NCBI RefSeq assembly: GCF_021272345.1
Contig: NZ_JAJSDQ010000002.1
Location: forward strand, 620,001-684,000
Source of the DNA: Ornithinimicrobium sediminis
GTDB taxonomy: Bacteria; Actinomycetota; Actinomycetes; Actinomycetales; Dermatophilaceae
Direction of reading: 5' to 3'
Length of the DNA stretch: 64,000 bases
Below are positions 48,314 through 56,064 of the stretch, piece by piece. A model generated the notes under the pieces. It searched no databases. It had not been told where the DNA came from and worked only from the letters and a program-made list of their open reading frames with translations. Positions within the stretch are counted from its first letter, which is position 1; each line of letters opens with the position of its first letter. The translations under genes were made by a program, and so were the position numbers.

Positions 48314-49609
48314 ATGAGCCCGGTCCAGACCACCGAGATCGACCCCGCCGTCGTCGCCGGCGTCCATGAGGTCGCCCGTCGTGCGCGGGTCGCTGCCCGC
48401 GCCCTGGCGCTGCTGACCCGTGCCGAGAAGGACGCGGCGCTCCTGGCGATGGCCGACGCGGTCGACGCCGCCACCGAACGGGTGGTGTCCGCCAACCAGG
48501 AGGACGTGCAGCGCGGTCGGGAGAGCGGCATGCCCGCCAACCTCCAGGACCGTCTGACCTTCGACGCGCCCCGGGTGCACGCCGTGGCCGACGCGCTGCG
48601 CCAGGTCGCCGGTCTGCCCGACCCCGTCGGCGAGGTCGTGCGGGGGTCCACGCTGGCCAACGGGCTACAGCTCCGGCAGGTCCGGGTGCCCATGGGGGTG
48701 GTCGGCATGATCTACGAGGCGCGGCCCAACGTCACCGTCGACGCCGCGGGTCTGGGGCTGAAGTCCGGCAACGCCGTCATCCTGCGGGGCGGCTCGGCAG
48801 CCGGGTCGACCAACGCCGCCCTGGTGGCCGTGCTGCGCGAGGCGCTCTCCGGCTGCGGCCTGCCCGCCGACGCCGTCAACCTGCTCAGCGAGGGCGGCCG
48901 CGACGCCGGTCGGGCTCTGATGACGGCGCGCGGCCTCGTCGACCTGGTCATCCCGCGCGGGGGTGCCGACCTGATCCGGACCGTGGTCATGGAGTCCACC
49001 GTGCCGGTCATCGAGACAGGCACCGGCAACTGTCACGTCTACGTCGACGCAGGGGCGGACCCGGACATGGCGGTCGACCTCGTCCTCAACTCCAAGACCC
49101 ACCGCACGTCGGTGTGCAACGCCGCCGAGTCTCTGCTGGTGCACGCCGGCATCGCCGAGCAGGTGCTGCCGGAGATCATGCGGCGCTTCGCCGAGGCAGG
49201 GGTGACCGTCCACGGGGACCACGCCATGGGGCGCTACGCACAGGAGGCCGGCACGCCATACGTCCCGGTCACCGCGGAGGACGACGACACCGAGTTCCTC
49301 AGCCTGGACATCAGCGCCCGGGTGGTGCCCGACCTCGACGCCGCGTTGGCTCATGTGCAGGAGCACACCTCGGGCCACACCGAGGCGATCGTCACCGGTG
49401 ACCGCGCTGCCGCACGCCGCTGGGTCGCCGAGGTGGACGCTGCGGCGGTGCTGGTGAACGCCTCCACCCGGTTCACCGACGGGGGCGAGTTCGGCTTCGG
49501 CGCCGAGATCGGGATCTCCACCCAGAAGCTGCACGCACGAGGACCCATGGCGCTGCCGGAGCTGACCACGACCAAGTGGGTCGTGGAGGGTGAGGGGCAG
49601 ACGCGCTGA
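48314..49609 (+). CDS. proA: Glutamate-5-semialdehyde dehydrogenase (gamma-glutamyl phosphate reductase)
   Basis: ProA (431 aa) reduces gamma-glutamyl phosphate to glutamate semialdehyde with NADPH. It has [32 protein letters not shown], and the active cysteine in [13 protein letters not shown], then [25 protein letters not shown] at the C terminus. The ATG at 48314 matches the family start and follows a GAGGAG site. It is the last of the conserved proline genes before an accessory cluster. Confidence 0.96.
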   Translation: MSPVQTTEIDPAVVAGVHEVARRARVAARALALLTRAEKDAALLAMADAVDAATERVVSANQEDVQRGRESGMPANLQDRLTFDAPRVHAVADALRQVAGLPDPVGEVVRGSTLANGLQLRQVRVPMGVVGMIYEARPNVTVDAAGLGLKSGNAVILRGGSAAGSTNAALVAVLREALSGCGLPADAVNLLSEGGRDAGRALMTARGLVDLVIPRGGADLIRTVVMESTVPVIETGTGNCHVYVDAGADPDMAVDLVLNSKTHRTSVCNAAESLLVHAGIAEQVLPEIMRRFAEAGVTVHGDHAMGRYAQEAGTPYVPVTAEDDDTEFLSLDISARVVPDLDAALAHVQEHTSGHTEAIVTGDRAAARRWVAEVDAAAVLVNASTRFTDGGEFGFGAEIGISTQKLHARGPMALPELTTTKWVVEGEGQTR

Positions 49610-49617
49610 AGCCCGCT

Positions 49618-49623
49618 TACAGT
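49618..49623 (+). promoter_or_regulatory. Predicted -10 of a leaderless promoter (GCH II-RibD fusion)
   Basis: TACAGT ends exactly 7 bases before the ATG at 49630, without a ribosome site. It marks the left boundary of the accessory cluster. Confidence 0.5.
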
Positions 49624-49629
49624 TGGGCC

Positions 49630-51042
49630 ATGGCAGTCGATCGGACACCGTCGCACACAACGGCGCAGGTGGAGCGGGTGGTGGAGACCACGCTGCCGAC
49701 CAGGCACGGGGTCTTCCGGCTGCTCGGCTACCTCGGGCCCTCCGGCCAGGAGAGCGTGGCGCTGGTCATGGGTGACGACGATGACGACGACCCGCAGGCA
49801 CCCGTGCCCCTGGTGCGGCTGCACTCCGAGTGCCTGACCGGTGACGCGCTGGGCTCGCGCCGCTGCGACTGCGGTGAGCAGCTCGACGCCGCCCTCGGCA
49901 TCGTGGCGGGACACGGCCGGGGAGCGGTCCTCTACCTCCGGGGCCACGAGGGGCGGGGGATCGGCCTGCTGGAGAAGCTCAAGGCCTACGCGCTGCAGGA
50001 CCAGGGGCTGGACACGGTGGACGCCAACACCGAGCTGGGGCATCCACCTGACGCGCGCGACTACGGTCCCGCTGCTGCCATGCTGCACGACCTCGGGCTG
50101 GACAGCATCGTGCTGCTCTCGTCCAACCCCGCCAAGGAGCGTGCCGTCGAGGCACACGGCATCACGGTGCAGGAACGCCGCAGCCTCATCGTCCCTGACC
50201 GCGTCGAGAACGCGATGTACCTCGCGACCAAGCGGCTGCGCATGTCGCACGACCACCCCCAGGGTGACCTCGTGTGGGAGCAGCTGCTGGAGGGCATCGT
50301 CCCTGACGTCGTGACCGACCCGGCCGACCAGGTCCTCGTCGAGCGGTACGGCCCGGTCGTGTCGGCGGGCCCCGACCTGGTGCTGGCGCAGCTCGCGCAG
50401 AGTCTCGACGGGTTCATCGCCTCCCGCAGCGGCCACGCGGAGTACGTCTCCGGGGAGCAGGACCGTGAGCACCTGCACCGGCTGCGCGGCCTCGTGGACG
50501 CCGTGGTCGTCGGCGGAGCCACCGTGTGTGCCGACGACTGCCGGCTGACCGTGCGTGCCGTGCCGGGGCAGGACCCCGTCCGCGTCGTCCTCGACCCTCG
50601 GGGCCGCGTGCCCACGACGGCGCACGTCCTCGCCGACGGCGCCGCCCCGACCTTCTGGGTGCTCGCCGCCGGCACGCCGGCGCCGACAGGCCTGGGGGAG
50701 CACGTGGAGGTCGTGCGTATGCCGTTGCGCGAGGGCGGGTTCGACCCGGCGGAGGTCCTGCGGCTGCTGCGGAGGAGGGGTCTGCGCCGGGTGCTGGTCG
50801 AGGGTGGGGGGCGGACCGTGTCGGCCTTCCTGGACGCCGGGGTGCTGGACCGGCTCTACGTCACGACCGCGCCGATGCTCATCGGCGACGGTGTGCCGGG
50901 AATCCGTTTCGACGGGGCCGAGCGGCTCTCCGGGGCGCTGCGACCGACCGTGCGGCGCTTCCTGCTGGGGGACGACGTGTGCACCGAGCTCTGGCTGACC
51001 GACGTGGGCCACGACAGCGCTGCCCGGGCGCATCCGGCCTGA
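49630..51042 (+). CDS. GTP cyclohydrolase II fused to a RibD-type reductase domain
   Basis: The 470-aa product joins two enzymes. Residues about 12-215 are GTP cyclohydrolase II: the zinc cysteines in HSECLTGDALGSRRCDCG, GHEGRGIGLLEKLKAYALQDQG with the conserved catalytic Tyr, and DRVENAMYLATKR. Residues about 230-460 are a RibD C-terminal reductase-like domain (LAQLAQSLDGFIASRSGHAEYVSG, VVGGATVCADDCRLTVR, RVLVEGGGRTVSAFLDAG). The deaminase domain of normal bacterial RibD is absent. The predicted product is a 2,5-diamino-6-ribitylamino-pyrimidinone phosphate or a relative. It sits beside a PTPS-like and glycolipid-type gene set, not beside riboflavin genes. Confidence 0.9.
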   Translation: MAVDRTPSHTTAQVERVVETTLPTRHGVFRLLGYLGPSGQESVALVMGDDDDDDPQAPVPLVRLHSECLTGDALGSRRCDCGEQLDAALGIVAGHGRGAVLYLRGHEGRGIGLLEKLKAYALQDQGLDTVDANTELGHPPDARDYGPAAAMLHDLGLDSIVLLSSNPAKERAVEAHGITVQERRSLIVPDRVENAMYLATKRLRMSHDHPQGDLVWEQLLEGIVPDVVTDPADQVLVERYGPVVSAGPDLVLAQLAQSLDGFIASRSGHAEYVSGEQDREHLHRLRGLVDAVVVGGATVCADDCRLTVRAVPGQDPVRVVLDPRGRVPTTAHVLADGAAPTFWVLAAGTPAPTGLGEHVEVVRMPLREGGFDPAEVLRLLRRRGLRRVLVEGGGRTVSAFLDAGVLDRLYVTTAPMLIGDGVPGIRFDGAERLSGALRPTVRRFLLGDDVCTELWLTDVGHDSAARAHPA

Positions 51043-51080
51043 CAGCTGAACCGGGCCGGACAAGCGGCGCCCTGGGGTGT

Positions 51081-51980
51081 CTAGGCGTCGGCGGCGACGC
51101 CCTCACGCGGCGCGCTCAGCCGGCGCGACCGGACCACGGCCAGCAGCACCAGCGCCCCTCCCGGCAGCGAGCCGACCATGGCCAGCACGCCGTAGGTCGC
51201 CGCAGCGGTGACGCCGTCGACCATGGGCAGGCCCCAGAGCATGGCCGCGACGGCCGTGGCGCTCTCGCGGGGTCCCCACCCACCGACGTTGACCGGGATG
51301 GCCATGGCCGCCAGGCACACGGCGCCCAGAGGGAGGGCGTCGCCGATGCTCAGACCGGGCACGCTGGTGGTGCCGGCGTAGACGAAGAGGGCCATGAGCG
51401 AGCCCCACATCGCCAGCGAGGCCAGCAGCGCCCGCGCGAGCTCCCCGGGTCGCACGCGGCGTAGGCCCGGCCACAGGGCGGCCAGCAGCGCGGCGCTGCC
51501 CACGAAGGCCAGCGCCGTCACGACCGGGGTGCGGCCACCGACGGCCAGGGCGACAGCAGCACCGAGCACGGTGACGAGGGTGCCCAGCAGCCTCTCGAGA
51601 GCCACCACGGTGACCCCGGTGCGCAGCCGGGCGCCCTCCTCTGTCGGGTGCCGCAGGGCCCGGACGGCGTCACCCGCGACGCCACCGGGCAGCACCAGGT
51701 TGAGGAAGGTCGCCTCGTAGGTCAGCGAGACCGCCTCGCGGACCCGCGGGCGAGCCGCATACCCGTGGGCGATCCGTCGCCACCGGTCCGCCTGTGCGCC
51801 CACCGCCACCAGTCCCAGCAGCAGGGCGACGACGACCGCCGGGCCGTCCACGGCCCGCGCCGCACGCATGAACGGCTCGGCGCCGAAGGCAGCGACCAGG
51901 AGCGCCACGAGCAGCACCGAGACCAGCACCTGGACGACCGTCCACCCGCGATGCCGCGCGGGGCGTGCCGGCTCGCTCAC
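51081..51980 (-). CDS. Flippase-like integral membrane protein (LPG synthase transmembrane domain, PF03706 type)
   Basis: A 299-aa protein with about eight hydrophobic helices and the conserved LTYEATFLNLVLPGGVAGDAVR segment of the AglD/MprF transmembrane family, plus NVGGWGPRESATAV towards the C terminus. Members move or handle lipid-linked molecules, as in MprF. The last gene of the minus-strand operon, it starts at a GTG overlapping the methyltransferase stop (GTGA). It converges on the GCH II fusion with 38 bases between. Confidence 0.82.
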   Translation of the reverse strand: MSEPARPARHRGWTVVQVLVSVLLVALLVAAFGAEPFMRAARAVDGPAVVVALLLGLVAVGAQADRWRRIAHGYAARPRVREAVSLTYEATFLNLVLPGGVAGDAVRALRHPTEEGARLRTGVTVVALERLLGTLVTVLGAAVALAVGGRTPVVTALAFVGSAALLAALWPGLRRVRPGELARALLASLAMWGSLMALFVYAGTTSVPGLSIGDALPLGAVCLAAMAIPVNVGGWGPRESATAVAAMLWGLPMVDGVTAAATYGVLAMVGSLPGGALVLLAVVRSRRLSAPREGVAADA

Positions 51981-52846
51981 GACGGGCTCCCAGGCACGGC
52001 CAGGCCGTCCACGTGGTCCACGACAGCGCTCAGCGCGTGGTCGTCGAGCTGCCCGGAGCGGTCTCGCCACCAGCCCTCGATCCGTCGGGTGCTCTCGGGG
52101 TCGCCGCCGACGACCTCCAGGGCGGCGTCGACGCGCTCGGCGAGCCAGCGGCGCAGCAGCGCCTCGTGGCCGGGCCCCAGCTCCCAGGGGGTCGCCGCCT
52201 CGGTGACCCGCCAGCCGGCGGCTGCAAAGGCCTGCGCGGCCACCTGCCACCCGTCCGGGCCGGCGAGGGGCTCTGCCATGGCCTCGAGGCGACGACGCTG
52301 GTGCGCGTTGAAGGCGCGGACCAGCGTCGCGTCGTCGCGGTGCTCGGGCGTGACGAGGAAGGACCCGGTGACGGTGAGGGAGAACAGCGCGGCCTCCGCT
52401 CCTGCCACGACGTCGGCCACGCACCGGACGACCTGGCCCGGTGTGAGCAGGTCCAGCAGGGCCGAACAGGTCACCACCCTAGGACGCGCCCGGTCGGCCA
52501 GCACCCGGGGCAGGTCGTCCACGCCGCCGACCACCCGTTCGGTGGCGCGCAGGGCCTCGTGCGCGGGCAGGTCGGCTGCGGTGAGCAGGTCGCTGTCGTG
52601 GTCGACCAGGACCCACCGCTGGGCGTCGGCCCCGGCCCGGGCCAGCCGCGGCACCAGCCAGGCGGGGTTGGCCCCGGTGCCTGCGCCCAGGTCGACGAGG
52701 CTCAGCTCGCCGCTCGTGCCCACCTGCCGTGCCAGGTCGCGGACGAGGGGGAGTGCCGCCTCGCGCGCCGCCGTGTCGGCTGACCGTCGGGCGGCCAGCC
52801 AGTCCCCGGCGATCCTGCGGGCCCCGCCGGTCGGCGTCGTGCTCAT
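51977..52846 (-). CDS. Class I SAM-dependent methyltransferase
   Basis: The 289-aa product has the SAM motif I LVDLGAGTGANPAWL, an acidic residue at the end of strand two (WVLVDHD), and VVTCSALLDLLTP at motif IV. The substrate is unknown; the operon context suggests a small molecule or lipid-linked intermediate. The ATG overlaps the stop of the glycosyltransferase gene (ATGA) and its own stop overlaps the flippase start. Confidence 0.82.
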   Translation of the reverse strand: MSTTPTGGARRIAGDWLAARRSADTAAREAALPLVRDLARQVGTSGELSLVDLGAGTGANPAWLVPRLARAGADAQRWVLVDHDSDLLTAADLPAHEALRATERVVGGVDDLPRVLADRARPRVVTCSALLDLLTPGQVVRCVADVVAGAEAALFSLTVTGSFLVTPEHRDDATLVRAFNAHQRRRLEAMAEPLAGPDGWQVAAQAFAAAGWRVTEAATPWELGPGHEALLRRWLAERVDAALEVVGGDPESTRRIEGWWRDRSGQLDDHALSAVVDHVDGLAVPGSPS

Positions 52847-53886
52847 CGGTGCTCCTGGCTCAGGTGCGTGTGCACCGTGTGGGCGGTGTCGGCCCACGTG
52901 GGCAGCTGTCGACCGCGGCTACGTGCCCGGGTGCTCCAGTGGCGGCGCAGCGCGGTGTCTTCGAGCCAACGGCGCAGGGTGGCCGCCCATTCCTGCGGCA
53001 GCTGCGGGTCCAGGGCCGCCCCGGCGGGGTCGTCGCCGTCCGTCCCCACCAGGGTCTGCGCGGCCGCCGTGCCCGCGGAGACGAAGGCCGGTATGCCGTG
53101 GGACAGGGCCTCGGCCACGACCATCGCGTAGGTCTCGCTCGTCGAGGGCAGGAGCAGCAGGTCGGCAGCGTCCCAGGCGCGCTCCATCAACGTGCCGGTC
53201 GCCGGCCCGTCCATCCGCACCCGCCCGGCGAGGTGGCCCGCCTCGATCCCGGCGCGCAGGCTCGGACCGGTGCCCCGGTCCGGTCCGGTGCCCACCCAGT
53301 GGGCGGTCCAGGAGAGGTCCTGCACCGCGGTGAGGGCCTGCAGGAGCAGCACGTGGTTCTTGCGCACGGTGTAGGCCGCCGGGGTGAACAGCCGGGGCGG
53401 CTCGCTGCCTCGGGACGGCGGGGACGGGTCGGTGCCGGGCTCGGCGACCAGGAGGGGCAGGTCACCGTAGCGCCGGCGCACGTCCCTCTCGGCCCATCCG
53501 CTGGTGACGACCACACCCGTGGCGGCGTGCAGGGCGGCGCCCTCGGAGCGGGCCAGCCGGGGCGCCTCGGCTGACGCTGCGTCGGCCGGCAGCGGCAGGT
53601 GGACCAGCAGCCAGACGGCGGCGTGCGCCGAGACCCGGGCGACGGCCTCCGGCGCGGCACACCCGATGATGCCGTCCACGAGGAGCGGGCGGTCCCCGGC
53701 GTGTGCGTGCAGCACCTGTTCGAGCTGGGCGAGGTCGGCGGCATCCGGGTGCGGCCAGGCCCCGGCCACCGGCACCGGCTCGGTGCCCCACTCCCGGGCC
53801 AGGCGGGTGTTGTAGACCGTGCCGCCGCTGGGGCCCGGCAGGTCGGCGGGGGACAGGACCAGGGGCGGGCGGTCAGTCGGGGGCAT
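52843..53886 (-). CDS. Glycosyltransferase, GT4-like
   Basis: The 347-aa product has a GT-B C-terminal half with the usual donor-binding helix (STSETYAMVVAEALSHGIPAF, an E-x7-E pattern) and an N-terminal glycine-rich loop (LPGPSGGTVYNTRLA). It should transfer a sugar from a nucleotide sugar to an acceptor produced by the cluster. The start at 53886 (MPPTDRPPLVLSPADL) overlaps the end of the PTPS-like gene by 14 bases; an upstream in-frame ATG would lie deeper in that gene. Confidence 0.8.
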   Translation of the reverse strand: MPPTDRPPLVLSPADLPGPSGGTVYNTRLAREWGTEPVPVAGAWPHPDAADLAQLEQVLHAHAGDRPLLVDGIIGCAAPEAVARVSAHAAVWLLVHLPLPADAASAEAPRLARSEGAALHAATGVVVTSGWAERDVRRRYGDLPLLVAEPGTDPSPPSRGSEPPRLFTPAAYTVRKNHVLLLQALTAVQDLSWTAHWVGTGPDRGTGPSLRAGIEAGHLAGRVRMDGPATGTLMERAWDAADLLLLPSTSETYAMVVAEALSHGIPAFVSAGTAAAQTLVGTDGDDPAGAALDPQLPQEWAATLRRWLEDTALRRHWSTRARSRGRQLPTWADTAHTVHTHLSQEHR

Positions 53887-54277
53887 CGGCGACGGCCACC
53901 TCGTAGGTCGCCCAGGCGTCGGGGTGCTCACGCAAGGTGACCTGGACGCGCTCGATGCCGTGCGCGGGGTCGCTGCTGCGCATCCGCTCCACCACGCGCA
54001 GCGCCACGTGACGTGCCAGCACCTCGGTCGTGGTCAGCTGCCCCACCATGTCGGGGTGCTCGTCGAGGTTGCGGTAGCTCAGCGCGCCCAGCACGGCGTC
54101 GAGATGGCCCTGGGCGGCGCCGATGTCGAGGACGACCCCGTGCTCGTCGAGCTCGGGACGGCTGAACGTGGTCTCGGCGACGTAGGTGGCTCCGTGCAGG
54201 CCCTGCGCGGGTCCGAAGAAGGGGTCGGGGAGGCTGTGGGCGATCATCATGTGGCCACGGACGGTGAGGCTGAACAC
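53873..54277 (-). CDS. 6-pyruvoyl-tetrahydropterin synthase/QueD-like protein with altered active site
   Basis: The 134-aa product aligns by eye with the T-fold PTPS/QueD family: FSLTVRGHMMIAHSL at the N terminus supplies the first zinc His, GLHGATYVAE replaces the usual HGH motif, VVLDIGAAQGHLD matches the conserved Asp strand, and NLDEHPD plus a late Glu (ATYE) match the catalytic pair region. The catalytic Cys before HGH is missing (GPAQG in its place) and the third zinc His is Ala. The GTG start has AAGGAG upstream. This is a divergent subfamily, so canonical pterin or carboxypterin synthesis is unlikely. Confidence 0.8.
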   Translation of the reverse strand: MFSLTVRGHMMIAHSLPDPFFGPAQGLHGATYVAETTFSRPELDEHGVVLDIGAAQGHLDAVLGALSYRNLDEHPDMVGQLTTTEVLARHVALRVVERMRSSDPAHGIERVQVTLREHPDAWATYEVAVADAPD

Positions 54278-54288
54278 AGAGGTCTCCT

Positions 54289-55299
54289 TCAGGTGTAGTC
54301 GACGACGGTGCAGAGCCCGGCGGGCCCCGGCCGTGCCAGCCGGTCGAGGGTCTGAGGCAGCTCCTCGAAGGAGCAGGAGCCGGTGAGGAAGACGTCGTAC
54401 ACGGGGTCGGCGAGCTCGGCGAGCGCGAGGGCCAGGCGGTCCTGGGTGCTGCGCCGGGCCCGGCGCGAGGGGGAGACCGCGCCCACCTGGCTGGCCCGGA
54501 TCGTCAGGCGGCGGGCATGGAAGGCGCCGCCCAGCGGCACCCGCGGCGCCGTGGCCCCGAACCACGAGACCTCGACCAGCGTGCCCTCGAAGCCCAGGGC
54601 GTCCAGCCCGGTCGCCAGACCTGCCTCGGTGGCCGAACAGTGCACGACCAGGTCCAGGTCGCCAGGAATGTCCTCGGGACGGACCAGGGGGACGCCCAGG
54701 GCCCCTGCCAGCTCGGCACGACCGGGGTCCGGGTCGACCAGGACCAGCTCGCTCAGGGGATGGTCGCGCAGCAGGGCCGCCACGGACGCGCCCACCATGC
54801 CCGCCCCGACGACCGCGACCCGGTCGGCCCAGCGCGGGGCGGCGTCCCACACGGTGTTGACCGCGGTCTCCACCGTGCCGGCGAGCACGGCCCGGGCCGA
54901 GGGGACGTCATCGGGCACCGGGACCAGCGCCGAGACGGGCACGACATAGCGGTCCTGGTGCGGGTGCAGACAGAAGACCCGGCGGCCCACCCACGAGGGG
55001 GCGCCCTCCTCGACGACGCCGACCGAGAGGTAGCCGTACTTCACCGGGCCCGGGAGGTCGCCCTCCTGGAAGGGAGCCCGCATCGCCGCGGCGACCTCGG
55101 GAGGCACCTCGCCGCGATGGACCAGGGTCTCGCTGCCGCGGCTCACCCCGCTGTGCAGCGTGCGCACGCTCGCCTCGCCCGGCCCCGGGGCGGGGAGGTC
55201 GGCGGTGCGGATCTCGCCCGCGCCGGGCGCGACGGTCCAGTAGGCACGGCAGGTGCGGGCCTGGTCAGGGGCCTCCGGGGCGTCGTCGGGGGATGGCAT
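54289..55299 (-). CDS. Zinc-binding-type alcohol dehydrogenase (MDR) family protein
   Basis: The 336-aa product has an MDR fold: an N-terminal GroES-like region (VRTLHSGVSRGSETLVHRGEVP), VKYGYLSVGVVEEG, and a nucleotide-binding fold VAVVGAGMVGASVAALL with Asp-Pro-Asp at the end of strand two. The GSETLV pattern resembles the subfamily without the structural zinc loop and often without catalytic zinc ligands, so redox chemistry is likely but zinc use is doubtful. First gene of the five-gene minus operon. The ATG lies 9 bases after TATGCT on the minus strand. Confidence 0.82.
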   Translation of the reverse strand: MPSPDDAPEAPDQARTCRAYWTVAPGAGEIRTADLPAPGPGEASVRTLHSGVSRGSETLVHRGEVPPEVAAAMRAPFQEGDLPGPVKYGYLSVGVVEEGAPSWVGRRVFCLHPHQDRYVVPVSALVPVPDDVPSARAVLAGTVETAVNTVWDAAPRWADRVAVVGAGMVGASVAALLRDHPLSELVLVDPDPGRAELAGALGVPLVRPEDIPGDLDLVVHCSATEAGLATGLDALGFEGTLVEVSWFGATAPRVPLGGAFHARRLTIRASQVGAVSPSRRARRSTQDRLALALAELADPVYDVFLTGSCSFEELPQTLDRLARPGPAGLCTVVDYT

Positions 55300-55307
55300 C
55301 ACCCACC

Positions 55308-55338
55308 AGCATACGAAGGGCTCTGCGCTCCGTAGGGT
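55308..55338. promoter_or_regulatory. Compact bidirectional promoter
   Basis: On the minus strand TATGCT (55313-55308) ends 9 bases before the dehydrogenase ATG. On the plus strand TAGGGT (55333-55338) ends 7 bases before the ATG of the CDP-alcohol phosphatidyltransferase at 55345. Only 45 bases separate the two start codons, so shared control is likely. Confidence 0.5.
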
Positions 55339-55344
55339 GTGCCC

Positions 55345-56064
55345 ATGTCTCCGGCCGTGCCCCCCCTGCGCATGGGGGCGCAGGGGGCTGCCGCGCTGGT
55401 GCTCACGGTCCTGGCCTGTGTGCTCATCCTCGGGCAGGGCTCCCCGCGGCCCTCGGGGCCCGGCGCAGTCGCGGCCGTGGCGGCGGGCACGGCCTTCCTG
55501 CTGGTCTTCCTGGCAGGGCTGTCCCGTCGGCGGCCGCGCCGGTACGGTCCGGCGGACACGGTCACCCTGGTGCGTGCAGGTCTGGCCTCCGTCTGCACGT
55601 GCTGGATGGTGCTCACGCTGCAGGGAGCTCTCCCGGCGCAGTCCTGGTGGCTGCTCGGCATCAGCGTGACCGCGCTGGTGCTGGACGGGGTCGACGGGGC
55701 GATCGCGCGTCGGACCGCGTCCTCGAGCGGTGCAGGTGGGCGGCTCGACGCGGAGACCGACGCCGCCCTGATCCTGGTCCTGTCGGTCGTCGCGGCGCAG
55801 GTCGTCGGCTGGTGGGTCCTGCTGAGCGGCCTGATGCGCTACCTGTTCCTCCTGGGCCAGTGGCTGCGACCGCGCTGGCGCCGTCCGCTGCCCTACAGCC
55901 AGGCCCGTCGGACGGTCGCCGCGACGCAAGGCGGGATCCTGGCGGGGATCACCGGGCCGGTCGTGCCCTGGTGGCTGGCGGCGCTGGCCGCTGCCGTGGG
56001 ACTGGGGCTACTCCTGTGGTCCTTCTCCCGGGACGTGCTCGTCCTGGAGGCCCAGGGACGCTGA
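55345..56064 (+). CDS. CDP-alcohol phosphatidyltransferase family protein
   Basis: A 239-aa membrane protein with the family signature DGVDGAIARR followed by GGRLDAETDAAL (D-x2-D-G-x2-A-R-x8-G-x3-D-x3-D). It should join an alcohol to a CDP-activated group, normally diacylglycerol. About six hydrophobic helices are present. The start is leaderless-like (ATG 7 bases after TAGGGT). Its last 57 bases overlap, on the opposite strand, the end of the GT2 gene. The alcohol acceptor is unknown; a product of the neighbouring pyrimidine chemistry is one possibility. Confidence 0.85.
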   Translation: MSPAVPPLRMGAQGAAALVLTVLACVLILGQGSPRPSGPGAVAAVAAGTAFLLVFLAGLSRRRPRRYGPADTVTLVRAGLASVCTCWMVLTLQGALPAQSWWLLGISVTALVLDGVDGAIARRTASSSGAGGRLDAETDAALILVLSVVAAQVVGWWVLLSGLMRYLFLLGQWLRPRWRRPLPYSQARRTVAATQGGILAGITGPVVPWWLAALAAAVGLGLLLWSFSRDVLVLEAQGR

